From: Lachnospiraceae bacterium
GTDB taxonomy: Bacteria; Bacillota; Clostridia; Lachnospirales; Lachnospiraceae
Assembly (NCBI GenBank): GCA_011959805.1
Contig: BLMC01000029.1
Span: 1-33,935 of the forward strand
Reading direction: 5' to 3'
Length of the DNA: 33,935 nucleotides
The notes under the pieces were generated by a model. That model was not told the DNA's origin. It saw only the letters and a list, made by a program, of their open reading frames with translations, and ran no database searches. Positions 1 to 8,841 of this stretch are shown here, in pieces. Numbering within the stretch: position 1 is the stretch's first letter; each line of letters starts with the position of its first letter. The position numbers and the translations under genes were made by a program.

Positions 1-1575
1 ATTGTGCCTTATCGTGTAGGAGCAATCGAAGCAGTGGCTTATGACGAGCAGGATAAGGTAATTGCTAGAGAAGTCCGTCATTCCTTTAAGGAAGCTGTAA
101 AATTATGTTTGAATCCAGATAAGACAGAAATTTTAACAGATGGGCGAGACTTGATATTTGTGACAATTACAGCCCAAGATGCCAATGGATATCCAGTAGA
201 AAATGCGAACAATCGTGTGCAGGTGCATGTGAGTGGAGCAGGAAGACTGGTTGGTATGGATAACGGAGACAGTACCGATTATGATGCCTACAAGGGAAAT
301 AGTCGGCGCATGTTTAATGGAAAGCTGCTCGCTGTGATTATGGCAGACACAACTGCAGGTGAAATTATATTGACTGCTACGTCACAAGGAATGATAGAGG
401 CGCAATGTGTTCTTTATGCAATGGCTAGTGAAACGGAGGAAGGCATTAGTTTTGCGGCGTATGGTCTTTGTGAGAAAGAGCAGACACAATTGGAAATGGA
501 GAATATTTTTGTTCGCAAGATTGAGCTTTTCTGTGAGACAGGAACACAGTTAAATGAGAACAATTCTTATGCGCGAATACATGCAAAAATTTGTCCTGAC
601 AACGCATCGGACCAAAACTTAATTTTTACATTGGTCGATGAGGCGGGAATTTCTTCTAATCTAGCGGCTTTAGGGGTTGATGGAAATTGCGCGCAAATTA
701 CCGCAAAGGCGGATGGCGCTTTTTGGTTGCGCTGTATGTCAAAGTGCGGACAGGACCATATAGAAATTATTTCGCAGTTAGGTTTTACGATAACGGGACT
801 TGGAACGGCTTATATAAACCCATATGAATTTGTCTGTGGTGGACAGTATCAGTATTGTAAAGGTGATGTAGGAAATGGAAACGAAAAAGGGGTCGCTACC
901 GCAAGAGATGGGGAGACACAAGTAGGCTATACAAATTTAGATTTTGGCAGTTTTGGGTCAGATGAGATTACAGTTCCAATCTTTGCACTTGACGATGCTC
1001 CTTGTCCAATCCAGATTTGGGAGGGAATGCCCGGGGAGGTAGGAAGTATCCTTGTTGCAGATGTGGTATATCAAAAGCCTACAAAATGGAATGTTTACCA
1101 GCCAGAGACATGGAAGTTAAACAAGCGGCTAACGGGAATTACGAGTCTGTGCTTTGTGTTGCGTCAGAAAATTCATATCAAAGGATTCTTGTTTATTAGA
1201 AAAAATAGGGCATTTGAGAAGCTTCTAGCATGTACATGTGACCATGTGTATGGGGATAGCTTTACTGTGACAGATGTTGGAATTGACAAGATTGGCAACA
1301 ATGTGACAGTGGAGTTTGAAAACTTAGATTTCAAAGAAGATGGAATTTCTGCGATAAAAATATGTGGATGGACTCCTCTTGCGCGTCAGGCAATCCATAT
1401 TAGATTTCAGACCCCAGAAGGAGAGCGCAGACAGTTGGTGGAATTTTTGCATACCAAAGAAGTACAAGAAATAAGTTTTCCGCTTGCGTGTGTAACAGGA
1501 ATACAAAATGTGTCATTTGTATTCCTGCCAGGAAGTCAATTTGATTTTCAGTGGTTTCAATTTGTGAGGTCCTGA
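1..1575 (+). CDS. GH2 family glycosidase, C-terminal part (5' end outside window)
   Basis: The reading frame is open to the left edge, and its first residues (VPYRVGAIEAVAYD) match the conserved strand after the catalytic barrel in glycoside hydrolase family 2, so the catalytic domain lies upstream. Residues about 45-135 form an Ig-like GH2 domain with the typical GRLVGMDNGD segment. After it, two stretches (about 290-400 and 410-523) resemble CBM6-type carbohydrate-binding modules; the last ends in FDFQWFQF, like the CBM6 terminal strand. Family knowledge: GH2 enzymes with such tails are usually beta-galactosidases or related exo-enzymes acting on plant polysaccharide side chains; the substrate cannot be read from this part. 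No terminator separates it from the convergent AraC gene, whose end overlaps this one by 19 bp. The neighbouring xylan genes suggest a hemicellulose role (inference). Confidence 0.8.
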   Translation: MVPYRVGAIEAVAYDEQDKVIAREVRHSFKEAVKLCLNPDKTEILTDGRDLIFVTITAQDANGYPVENANNRVQVHVSGAGRLVGMDNGDSTDYDAYKGNSRRMFNGKLLAVIMADTTAGEIILTATSQGMIEAQCVLYAMASETEEGISFAAYGLCEKEQTQLEMENIFVRKIELFCETGTQLNENNSYARIHAKICPDNASDQNLIFTLVDEAGISSNLAALGVDGNCAQITAKADGAFWLRCMSKCGQDHIEIISQLGFTITGLGTAYINPYEFVCGGQYQYCKGDVGNGNEKGVATARDGETQVGYTNLDFGSFGSDEITVPIFALDDAPCPIQIWEGMPGEVGSILVADVVYQKPTKWNVYQPETWKLNKRLTGITSLCFVLRQKIHIKGFLFIRKNRAFEKLLACTCDHVYGDSFTVTDVGIDKIGNNVTVEFENLDFKEDGISAIKICGWTPLARQAIHIRFQTPEGERRQLVEFLHTKEVQEISFPLACVTGIQNVSFVFLPGSQFDFQWFQFVRS

Positions 1576-2453
1576 GCCTTAGTCGATGCGCAGTATTGTC
1601 TGTTTAACTGACGATATTGGCTAGGAGTACAGTCTTTGACTGACTTAAAAATACGATTAAAAGTACAAAGGCTGTTGAAACCAGATTGCATAGCAGCATC
1701 CATAATTGAAAGGGTTGGGGATATTAACAGCCGTTCTGCATATGCGATGCGTTTGTTGATGAGATAGGCGTAACAAGTCATGCCAGTAAATTGTTTAAAG
1801 AGCCTGGAAAAATGGGATTTGCTAAATCCGGCTCGTATTGCTAGTTCGTCTACCGTTAAGTCTTCTGTGCAGTGATCGTTGATAAAGTTGCACACTGCCA
1901 TAAATTTTTCAAGATATTCATGTTGCTTGCTTGGAGCGATATCAGGGAATTTGACCGCGGCATTTACTGTGCTGCGGCCAAGCAACGTGAAAAAACGAAG
2001 ATACAAGGAATAAATGGCTGTCTCCGCAAAAAGGTCGTTTGCAAAGTATTCTCGTTCAATTTCTGATAGACAATAGGAAAGTTCTTTCATAAAGTCTGGG
2101 TTGTCATTCTTGCGCAGCAACATAAATGGATGAGACAAATGAATGAGAGAATCCATACCGCCAAGCTGATTGATAGCGCTGAAATCCAATTGCGCAATTA
2201 GGCGCTCACCGTTTGGCGAGTAGGAAAGTGCATGAAGCTCGCCCGGTGGAATCAACAAAATATCTCCTTCTTCTAACGTGATAGACTGATTTGTTATTTT
2301 AATAGAGTAAGTGTTGCGATAAGGCATAATAATTTCCAACGCTCGATGCCAATGAACAGGATAGTCTTCATTCTCTCTATTATGGTACAGTCGAATACCA
2401 TTTAGACTGCGATACATAATTGTCTCATAGATACCATTTAGATTTTCAATCAT
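1557..2453 (-). CDS. AraC family transcriptional regulator with cupin sensor domain
   Basis: The 298-aa protein has an N-terminal cupin-like sugar-sensing half (HWHRALEIIMPY, then EEGDILLIPPGELHAL) and a C-terminal AraC double helix-turn-helix: DLTVDELAIRAGFSKSHFSR for the first, and SIMDAAMQSGF with FNRIFK and TPSQYR for the second. I chose the ATG at 2453 because AGGAG lies 8 nt upstream of it on the minus strand; the ATG at 2477 (8 residues longer) has only a poor ribosome site. The gene is divergent from the GH67-transporter operon across a roughly 500-bp regulatory gap and convergent with the GH2 gene. It is the probable pathway-specific activator of the xylan genes, responding to an imported oligosaccharide or monosaccharide (inference from context and family). 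Confidence 0.88.
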   Translation of the reverse strand: MIENLNGIYETIMYRSLNGIRLYHNRENEDYPVHWHRALEIIMPYRNTYSIKITNQSITLEEGDILLIPPGELHALSYSPNGERLIAQLDFSAINQLGGMDSLIHLSHPFMLLRKNDNPDFMKELSYCLSEIEREYFANDLFAETAIYSLYLRFFTLLGRSTVNAAVKFPDIAPSKQHEYLEKFMAVCNFINDHCTEDLTVDELAIRAGFSKSHFSRLFKQFTGMTCYAYLINKRIAYAERLLISPTLSIMDAAMQSGFNSLCTFNRIFKSVKDCTPSQYRQLNRQYCASTKAQDLTN

Positions 2454-2528
2454 AGAAATATCTCCTATACAATTCATTCATCTTTTCCAAAAAGATATTC
2501 TTAGTTTCTGAAATCATATTTAAAATTC

Positions 2529-2549
2529 AAGAATGCTGCCGGCATTCTT
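2529..2549. repeat. Inverted repeat AAGAATGC-N5-GCATTCTT
   Basis: Perfect 8-bp arms separated by 5 nt, the most GC-rich spot of the divergent regulatory gap, about 75 bp upstream of the AraC start. It could be an operator or a hairpin in the araC leader. No T-tract follows on either strand, so I do not call it a terminator. Confidence 0.5.
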
Positions 2550-2879
2550 ATCTTCCTGTAATAAAATCTGCACAAAAAATTTCACAATATAGCAAACAAG
2601 TAATACTCAAAAATCACTATTTAAAAATTTGTATATAATTACATATTTAGAACAATAAATAAGTATAATTGTGTGCAATATCGCCTTTATAGTTCATAAA
2701 ATAAAGATTATATCTATAGTATATAATAAAAAGTAATTAGAAGTAAAGGTTATTTTCGCACATTTTTAAGTGAAAAAATATAGAAAATAGGAAAAAAAGT
2801 AATATTTGAGTATAGAAAAGTACGAATTGATAGGATTCTATTGTTGAACATGCTTATACTTTAAATTAACAAATAGAAA

Positions 2880-2898
2880 TGGATATGCAAAATATCCA
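2880..2898. repeat. Inverted repeat TGGATAT-N5-ATATCCA upstream of GH67
   Basis: Perfect 7-bp arms separated by GCAAA, ending 60 bp before the GH67 start codon. It may be a regulator binding site or a 5' leader hairpin; nothing in the sequence decides between them. Confidence 0.4.
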
Positions 2899-2958
2899 AT
2901 AGTATTTTGTATCTCTGTGAATATTGTTAAATGTCGAATAAGGAGGTGAAACAATTGT

Positions 2959-5007
2959 ATGAAAGTTGAAGAAGTTGGAAATTACGATGGATTTGAAAAC
3001 GCATGGCTTTCTTACAGACAGCAAACAGATTGCAAGGACAAGCAGTATTTTACAGCAATTTATGCAAAGAGTGCTGACGCTATCGTTTGTACAGCGGTTA
3101 AGGAGCTACAAATTGCAACAGAGCAGATATTGGGACAGAAAGCTGTATTGTATAGAGAGGAACCAGAGGCGGAAACAGTTGGTATTCAATTGCGGTTGGA
3201 CGCGACAGAGACAGTATCCGAAGAAGGGTATCATCTGTATCAGAACAAGGGACTTATCATTATAGCTTCTAAAGGTGCGCGGGGTATTTTATATGGAAGC
3301 TTTGCTTGTATCCGGCGTCTGCAAATGGAATGTGCATTTATGAAGACTGCACCAGAAGCGTTTTCATTTGAGCGTATTGACATCATGGAGGAGCCTTCAA
3401 ATCCTCTTCGTATGCTGAATCACTGGGATAATATGGATGGCAGCATAGAGCGAGGATATTCGGGAGGATCTTTTTTCTTTCGCGATGAGGAGGTACTTGT
3501 CAATGACCGAACCAAATGTTATGCCAGACTTGCGGCTTCAGTTGGCGTTAACGCAGTAGTAATTAACAATGTGAACGTTAGAGGAAACGCGACACGTTTG
3601 ATTGCAGAGGATTATGCACCGCAGGTAAAAGCAATCTCAGAGATTTTTGCCGCGTATGGAATACGTCTTTTTCTCAGTTTAAATTTTGCGGCGCCAATGG
3701 AACTTGGCGGATTAAATACGGCGGACCCACTGGACGAGACTGTACGTGAATGGTGGAAAGACCAAATGGCAAAAGTATTTGCTCGAATACCAAATTTTGG
3801 TGGATTTCTGGTAAAGGCAGACTCCGAGGGACGTGAGGGGCCATTTACATATGGGCGGACGCATGCGGACGGTGCCAATATGCTTGCGGAGGCAATAGCA
3901 CCTTACAATGGTTTAATTATCTGGCGATGCTTTGTATACAACTGTCAGCAGGATTGGCGGGATTATAAGACAGATAGGGCACGCAGCGGGTATGACAACT
4001 TTGCACCGCTTGATGGCAAATTTAGAGACAATGTGATTTTACAAATTAAGAATGGGCCGATGGATTTTCAAGTGCGAGAGCCAGTGCATCCACTGTTTGG
4101 AGCAATGCCAAAGACAAACCAGATGCTTGAGGTGCAGATTGCGCAGGAGTACACAGGACAGCAACGGCATGTCTGCTATTTGATACCAATGTTCAAAGAA
4201 ATTTTGGCATTTCAGACATACTGTAAGGAACAAAATGATACAGTGGCGGATATTGTGAGCGGAAGGACATGGGGAAATCAAGCTTGTGGTATGGCAGCAG
4301 TGGCGAACACAGGAAATGATGTGAATTGGACAGGGCATGATTTGGCAGCGGCAAATCTGTATGGATTTGGCAGATTGAGTTTTAATACAAATTGCACAGC
4401 AGAGGAAATTGCCAAAGAGTGGATTGTCTGTACATTTGGTGGAGATGCAGAGGTGGTTGAGACAATTTTGAAGATATTGATGATGTCTTGGACTACATAT
4501 GAGAAGTACAATGCGCCGCTTGGCATTGGCTGGATGGTCAATCCTAATTATCACTATGGACCAAGCGTGGACGGATATGAGTATGACCGATGGGGTACTT
4601 ATCACAGGGCAGATTACCAAGGAATTGGCGTGGACAGAAGCAGTGCAGGCACTGGATATGCAATGCAGTACAAGGAGCCAAATGCTTCGATATACAATGA
4701 CTTGGACCGTTGCCCAGATGCACTAAAACTATTTTTCCATCATGTGCCTTACACATACCAGTTACGCTCAGGAAAAACGGTATTGCAACACATCTATGAC
4801 ACCCATTTTGAGGGCGCAGCGGAAGCAGAGAAAATGAGGACCATGTGGCAGTCTTTAGAAGGAAAAATTCCAGAGAAGATTTATCATCGAGTGCTTGAAC
4901 GCTTCGACCATCAGGTATGGCACGCTAAGGAGTGGTGCGACCAGATTAATTCCTACTTCTATAGAAAGACAGGAATTGCGGACGAACAGGGAAGAAAAAT
5001 TTACTGA
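2959..5007 (+). CDS. aguA: GH67 alpha-glucuronidase
   Basis: The 682-aa protein removes (4-O-methyl)-D-glucuronic acid from the non-reducing end of imported glucuronoxylo-oligosaccharides. It has no signal peptide, so it acts in the cytoplasm, as is usual for the family. An N-terminal GH67 domain (about 1-130) precedes the (beta/alpha)8 barrel, which begins near RMLNHWDNMDGSIERGYSG (151-169). The family catalytic residues are visible: Glu290 in KADSEG (acid) and Asp352 in APLDGKF with Glu374 in MDFQVREP (the paired base residues). Length is normal for GH67. The ATG follows AGGAGGTG by 10 nt. It is the first gene of an operon with two sugar permeases, a binding protein and GH3, an arrangement like the aldouronate clusters described in Paenibacillus. 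Confidence 0.96.
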   Translation: MKVEEVGNYDGFENAWLSYRQQTDCKDKQYFTAIYAKSADAIVCTAVKELQIATEQILGQKAVLYREEPEAETVGIQLRLDATETVSEEGYHLYQNKGLIIIASKGARGILYGSFACIRRLQMECAFMKTAPEAFSFERIDIMEEPSNPLRMLNHWDNMDGSIERGYSGGSFFFRDEEVLVNDRTKCYARLAASVGVNAVVINNVNVRGNATRLIAEDYAPQVKAISEIFAAYGIRLFLSLNFAAPMELGGLNTADPLDETVREWWKDQMAKVFARIPNFGGFLVKADSEGREGPFTYGRTHADGANMLAEAIAPYNGLIIWRCFVYNCQQDWRDYKTDRARSGYDNFAPLDGKFRDNVILQIKNGPMDFQVREPVHPLFGAMPKTNQMLEVQIAQEYTGQQRHVCYLIPMFKEILAFQTYCKEQNDTVADIVSGRTWGNQACGMAAVANTGNDVNWTGHDLAAANLYGFGRLSFNTNCTAEEIAKEWIVCTFGGDAEVVETILKILMMSWTTYEKYNAPLGIGWMVNPNYHYGPSVDGYEYDRWGTYHRADYQGIGVDRSSAGTGYAMQYKEPNASIYNDLDRCPDALKLFFHHVPYTYQLRSGKTVLQHIYDTHFEGAAEAEKMRTMWQSLEGKIPEKIYHRVLERFDHQVWHAKEWCDQINSYFYRKTGIADEQGRKIY

Positions 5008-5052
5008 AGATAGAATCGGATTATCTTAGATAAAAGAAGGGGTGATGGTGAG

Positions 5053-5991
5053 ATGGCAAGACAAAAACAACCGAAAAATGACCTGGGAAAGATTAAGCTA
5101 GGACGGCATTTGAAGAAAGAGTGGATGTTATATTCTTTTCTGATAATTCCAATTGTCTATTACGTTATTTTTAAGTACATACCAATGTTTGGAAATATCA
5201 TTGCATTCCGAAAATATTCCGGTGGGGTAAACATTTTTGGTGAAAAGTGGGTAGGATTTCGATATTTTAGGCAATTTTTCCGCGATCCGTCATTTTGGCG
5301 GGCATTTCGCAACACACTGAGCTTGAGCGTGACGTATCTGCTGTTTCGCTTTCCAATAACGCTTACCTTTGCGCTTCTGCTCAATGAGATTAGAAGGGCA
5401 AAATGGAAAAAATTCGTACAGACAGTCTCCTATCTGCCACACTTTATCTCAATGGTTATCATTGCCGGCATGATTAAAGAAGTGGTATCACTCAATGGTC
5501 CAATCAATGCAATGATAGCTTCCATGGGTGGAGAAAAGATTTCGTTTATCCAGGAGGCGGCATGGTTCCCGCCAATCTATATCATTTCTGGTATCTGGCA
5601 GGGCCTTGGCTGGGGAACAATTCTGTATCTTGCTGCGATGACAGGTATCAATACCGAGCTGTATGAGGCGGCAAAAGTGGATGGTGCAAATCGGTTCCAG
5701 CAAGCGATTCATGTAACGATTCCTGGCATTATGCCAACGATTGTAACACTGTTAATTTTGGATATCGGCGGTATTATGGGGTCAAATTTCGAGAAGATTA
5801 TTCTGTTGTATCTGCCTTCTACATATGAAACTGCGGATGTTATTTCCACATTGGTTTACCGCATGGGTATTAGTGGTGGTAACTTTAGCTACGCGACTGC
5901 AGTTGGTCTGTTTGAAGGAGTGATTGGTTTGATTTTGGTTACAACAGCCAATTTGGTTTCCAGAAAACTGACAGAAGCGAGCTTGTGGTGA
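5053..5991 (+). CDS. lplB: Oligosaccharide ABC transporter permease, LplB type
   Basis: The 312-aa integral membrane protein has about six predicted helices. The first is at about residues 25-46, and the ABC permease EAA loop is seen as EAAKVDGANRFQQAIHVTIP. The N-terminal pattern (WMLYSFLIIPIVYYVIFKYIPMFG) is typical of LplB/YteP permeases, which pair with a YtcP-type partner and a large lipoprotein. It forms half of the channel of a binding-protein-dependent sugar importer. No ATPase gene is in the operon, as is common: a shared MsmK/MsmX-type ATPase elsewhere probably powers it (family knowledge). It lies 45 nt after the GH67 gene and 16 nt before the second permease. In this context the cargo is probably aldouronates or xylo-oligosaccharides (inference). 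Confidence 0.92.
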   Translation: MARQKQPKNDLGKIKLGRHLKKEWMLYSFLIIPIVYYVIFKYIPMFGNIIAFRKYSGGVNIFGEKWVGFRYFRQFFRDPSFWRAFRNTLSLSVTYLLFRFPITLTFALLLNEIRRAKWKKFVQTVSYLPHFISMVIIAGMIKEVVSLNGPINAMIASMGGEKISFIQEAAWFPPIYIISGIWQGLGWGTILYLAAMTGINTELYEAAKVDGANRFQQAIHVTIPGIMPTIVTLLILDIGGIMGSNFEKIILLYLPSTYETADVISTLVYRMGISGGNFSYATAVGLFEGVIGLILVTTANLVSRKLTEASLW

Positions 5992-6007
5992 GAAAGGAGG
6001 GAGAGAT

Positions 6008-6922
6008 ATGGCTGGAAAAAATGCGGATATGGCAATGAGCGGACCCAAGGTAAAAGAATCTACAGGCTATAAGATTTTTGTGGTAATTAATACAATTATT
6101 ATGATTGCAATCGTGTTTTTTACTTTGTATCCGTTTGTGTACTTAGTAGCGCAGTCGTTTAGCTCTGAGAGAGCAATCTACGCGGGGGAGGTAAGCTTTT
6201 TCCCTGTAGAATTTACGACACAGACCTACAATGTAATTCTGAGTAAGCCGGATTTCTTCTTGTATTACAAGAATACAATTGTCTATTCGGTGGTAGGAAC
6301 ACTGATCTCGCTGTTTGGCTCAGCGATATTAGCTTACCCATTATCAAAAAATAGATTGGTGTTAAATAAGTTTTTTACGCCGTTTGTGGTATTTACCATG
6401 TTTTTTGCAGGCGGTATGATTCCAAACTATGTTCTTATCGCACAGGCGCTGCATATGCGTGATACGATGTGGGCAATTATTATCCCGGGAGCAATTAGCA
6501 CTTACAATGTGTTGATTATGAAGTCATTCTTTGCAGGACTTCCCAATGAGTTAGAGGAGGCGGCTTCTATCGATGGTATGAACGCATATGGTATTTTTGT
6601 CAAAATTATTATACCGTTGTCCAAGCCAATCTTAGCTTCTATGTTCCTGTTTTATATTGTTGGAATTTGGAATAACTGGTTTGGTCCATTCCTGTACTTA
6701 GATACAAAGGATAAGTGGCCAGTGGCATTGTATTTGCGCCAGATTATTATGGGAGCGACAGGAACTCAAGAGATTGGTGCAGCCAGTGACGAGGCAAGTC
6801 AAATTGCTGCAAATGTGCGTTCGTGTTGTATGGTTCTAACTGCGGCACCAATTATCTGTGTATATCCATTTGTGCAGAAATATTTTGTACAGGGCATGAT
6901 GATTGGTTCTGTAAAGGGATAA
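6008..6922 (+). CDS. ytcP: Oligosaccharide ABC transporter permease, YtcP type
   Basis: The 304-aa permease has about six membrane helices. The first is at about residues 22-48 (IFVVINTIIMIAIVFFTLYP), and the EAA loop reads EEAASIDGMNAYGIFVKIIIP. It belongs to the YtcP/LplC group, the partner of the preceding permease. The start has a strong AGGAGGGAG site 16 nt after the previous stop. The conserved end (VQKYFVQGMMIGSVKG) shows it is full length. It forms the second half of the sugar import channel. Cargo as for its partner: inferred from the GH67 and GH3 neighbours, not readable from this protein. Confidence 0.92.
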   Translation: MAGKNADMAMSGPKVKESTGYKIFVVINTIIMIAIVFFTLYPFVYLVAQSFSSERAIYAGEVSFFPVEFTTQTYNVILSKPDFFLYYKNTIVYSVVGTLISLFGSAILAYPLSKNRLVLNKFFTPFVVFTMFFAGGMIPNYVLIAQALHMRDTMWAIIIPGAISTYNVLIMKSFFAGLPNELEEAASIDGMNAYGIFVKIIIPLSKPILASMFLFYIVGIWNNWFGPFLYLDTKDKWPVALYLRQIIMGATGTQEIGAASDEASQIAANVRSCCMVLTAAPIICVYPFVQKYFVQGMMIGSVKG

Positions 6923-6952
6923 AAGTTGGAAAATAAATTGTTAAAGGAGGAA

Positions 6953-7004
6953 GTGTGAAAAATAAATTTTTCACACAACGAATTTGTGCTTACGCCCAAA
7001 TTCG
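6953..7004 (+). repeat. Two tandem inverted repeats between permease and binding-protein genes
   Basis: First repeat: GTGTGAAAAAT, 2-nt gap, ATTTTTCACAC (6953-6976), perfect 11-bp arms. Second: CGAATTTG, 10-nt gap, CAAATTCG (6979-7004), perfect 8-bp arms. Neither is followed by a T-tract. Placed before the binding-protein gene, they are likely mRNA hairpins that allow processing or protect the downstream part, giving more binding protein than permease, as known for other sugar importers (inference). Confidence 0.6.
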
Positions 7005-7017
7005 CAGATTTTGGTAA
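6955..7017 (+). CDS. Possible 20-codon leader ORF
   Basis: A GTG start lies 8 nt after a full AAAGGAGG site (6944-6951) that no listed gene uses; the binding protein has its own GGAGG at 7022. The frame reads VKNKFFTQRICAYAQIRRFW and stops at TAA just before that second site. It spans both inverted repeats, so translation would open them. It may be a leader peptide or a chance reading of a stray ribosome site. No similarity is recognised. Confidence 0.22.
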   Translation: MKNKFFTQRICAYAQIRRFW

Positions 7018-7032
7018 GAATGGAGGATTTTT

Positions 7033-8736
7033 ATGAAAGCAAAGAAAATGTTATCGCTTATTATGGCGGGAGCTATGGTTCTGTCTATGACGGCATGTGG
7101 CGGCGATGGTGGAGAGACAGCATCGAACAATGAAGATTCCAATGCGGAGCAAGCTACAAGCGTAGGGGATTTAATTGACTCTGAAGTCGTTGCGGATGAC
7201 GACGCAGAAGCGCTGGATTATACTTATGGTGAGGGACAGACATTTCACTCTAATGAGCCAGTGACATATTCCATGATGTACTCTGACCATGAGAACTATC
7301 CATATCAAGAGAATTGGTTGCTCTGGTCTGCCATTGAGGAAAAGACAAACGTAACGTTTGATTTGACCTTGATTGCGCGTACAGACTACGAGGACAAGAA
7401 ATCTGTTCTGATTAATTCTGGCGATTCACCTTATATTATTCCTAAGACATACGAGGAAGGAAAGTATGTAAATGGTGGCCAGGTAGTGGCTGTATCTGAT
7501 TGGGTGAAATATATGCCCAACTATCAGAAGTGTGTGAAAGATTGGGGAATTGATGAGTATTTAAAAACACAGTTGCAGTCCGATGGAAAGTATTATAAGC
7601 TTCCAGGAATGTGGGAGGCAGCAGGCGGCGGTTACTCCTTTATGATCCGCAAAGATGTGTTTGATGCGGCAGGCGTAGATGTGACAGAGCTTGAAAAAAC
7701 ATGGACATATGAAGATTTTTATGAGGCATGCAAGAAAGTAAAGGAATTTACTGGATGTGATTATGTGATTTCTGATGCTTCCAAGGGTGATTGCTTGATT
7801 AATATCTGTGCTGCAGAATACGGCGTAAACGCAGGCTGGGGCATGGGCGGTGGTCTTCAGTTTGATTTTGACAACTTAGAGTTTTATTATGCAGATACAC
7901 AGGATGTTATGAAAGACTATCTGATTTTCTTAAACAAGATGGTAAAAGAGGGTGTACTTGACCCAGAATCGTTCTCTCAGGAAGACGACACAGCAAGAGC
8001 AAAATTCTTTAATGGTGAGACTTATGCGATGACAGGAAACTATCAAAATCTTGCAGATTATACAAGCAAAATGACTGACCCAGAAGCAGAGTTGTATATG
8101 GTTGTAGCACCGGGCGGTCCAGCAGGACTTTTGCAGATTGAAAATTCTAAATTGGAAAATGGTATTATGATTGCACAGAAGGCATTGGATGAGCTTGGTG
8201 AGGAAGGCTTTATCAAAATGTTGCGTTTTGTGGATTGGTTATGGTACTCTCCTGAAGGACAGATGTTGTCATTGTGGGGTGTGGAAGGTGAGACCTACAC
8301 AATGGATGGCGAGAATGTTGTGTTAAACTCTGATATTTCATTTAATGGTATGAATCCAGATGCGGAGAAGAAGCTGAATGTAGACTATGGTTTTGGTGGC
8401 GGTATGTTTGCTTACGGTGGTTCCAACTGGCTGAGAACTTCCAAAATGACAGAGGGTGAAAGAAGCTTTAACAATAGAATTTATGAGTACAGAGAGGACC
8501 GTCCACTTATTCCGCCTTACATGGCAAACGAGGAGGAAAGTGAGGAGTTAAATCTGATTTCTACACCGCTTATCGATGCGACAAAAGCATGGATTCAGAA
8601 ATTCATCACAGGTCAGGCAGACATTGAAACTCAGTGGGAAGCATACAAGGCAGAGTTGGAGAGCCTTGGTGTGAATACTTATGTGACACAAGTCAATGAA
8701 ATATTCCAAAAAAATAAGTCCAAGCTTGGGTATTAA
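7033..8736 (+). CDS. lplA: Extracellular solute-binding lipoprotein for oligosaccharides (LplA-like)
   Basis: The 567-aa protein starts with a lipoprotein signal peptide whose lipobox ends at Cys22 (LSMTAC), followed by an acidic, Ser/Asn-rich linker. The remainder is a family 1 type two-lobe binding protein with segments such as SVLINSGDSPYIIPKTYEEG, GGYSFMIRKDVFDAAGVDV and FNGETYAMTGNYQNLADY. This size (over 500 aa) is typical of the LplA class, which binds longer or decorated oligosaccharides. It is anchored outside the membrane and delivers cargo to the two upstream permeases. The ATG has GGAGG 6 nt upstream, and a hairpin follows the gene. The GH67 and GH3 neighbours point to glucuronate-bearing xylo-oligosaccharides (inference). 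Confidence 0.9.
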   Translation: MKAKKMLSLIMAGAMVLSMTACGGDGGETASNNEDSNAEQATSVGDLIDSEVVADDDAEALDYTYGEGQTFHSNEPVTYSMMYSDHENYPYQENWLLWSAIEEKTNVTFDLTLIARTDYEDKKSVLINSGDSPYIIPKTYEEGKYVNGGQVVAVSDWVKYMPNYQKCVKDWGIDEYLKTQLQSDGKYYKLPGMWEAAGGGYSFMIRKDVFDAAGVDVTELEKTWTYEDFYEACKKVKEFTGCDYVISDASKGDCLINICAAEYGVNAGWGMGGGLQFDFDNLEFYYADTQDVMKDYLIFLNKMVKEGVLDPESFSQEDDTARAKFFNGETYAMTGNYQNLADYTSKMTDPEAELYMVVAPGGPAGLLQIENSKLENGIMIAQKALDELGEEGFIKMLRFVDWLWYSPEGQMLSLWGVEGETYTMDGENVVLNSDISFNGMNPDAEKKLNVDYGFGGGMFAYGGSNWLRTSKMTEGERSFNNRIYEYREDRPLIPPYMANEEESEELNLISTPLIDATKAWIQKFITGQADIETQWEAYKAELESLGVNTYVTQVNEIFQKNKSKLGY

Positions 8737-8768
8737 TTGACAATTGAATGAAAAGTGTAATATTATTT

Positions 8769-8797
8769 GGAAGGAACTGCCAAAAGGCGTTCCTTCC
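8769..8797 (+). other. Strong intercistronic hairpin
   Basis: Arms GGAAGGAAC-T-GCC and GGC-GTTCCTTCC around an AAAA loop give a 12-bp GC-rich stem with one bulged T. What follows is TTCATTAAAAAAT, not a T-tract, so full termination is unlikely. It probably protects the 3' end of binding-protein mRNA while allowing read-through into GH3. Confidence 0.65.
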
Positions 8798-8841
8798 TTC
8801 ATTAAAAAATACAAAAAGATACGCAGGAGGCAGATGAAGCA

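Larger units (their letters stand above)
2454..2958. other. Divergent regulatory region between araC-type gene and GH67 operon
   Basis: About 500 bp of very AT-rich DNA without a credible gene. Several TATAAT hexamers occur on the plus strand (2634, 2664, 2722), but none has a good -35 at 16-18 nt, which fits a promoter that depends on an activator such as the adjacent AraC protein. Two inverted repeats stand out and are listed separately. No convincing catabolite (cre) site was seen. The GH67 ribosome site AGGAGGTG is at 2941-2948. Confidence 0.5.

Noticed and set aside
4039..4620. 193-codon minus-strand frame inside the GH67 gene
   Set aside because: It lies fully antisense to a well-supported enzyme, has an unlikely Cys/His-rich composition and no ribosome site; same for the other long antisense frames at 3612-3878, 16157-16525 and 20462-20854.
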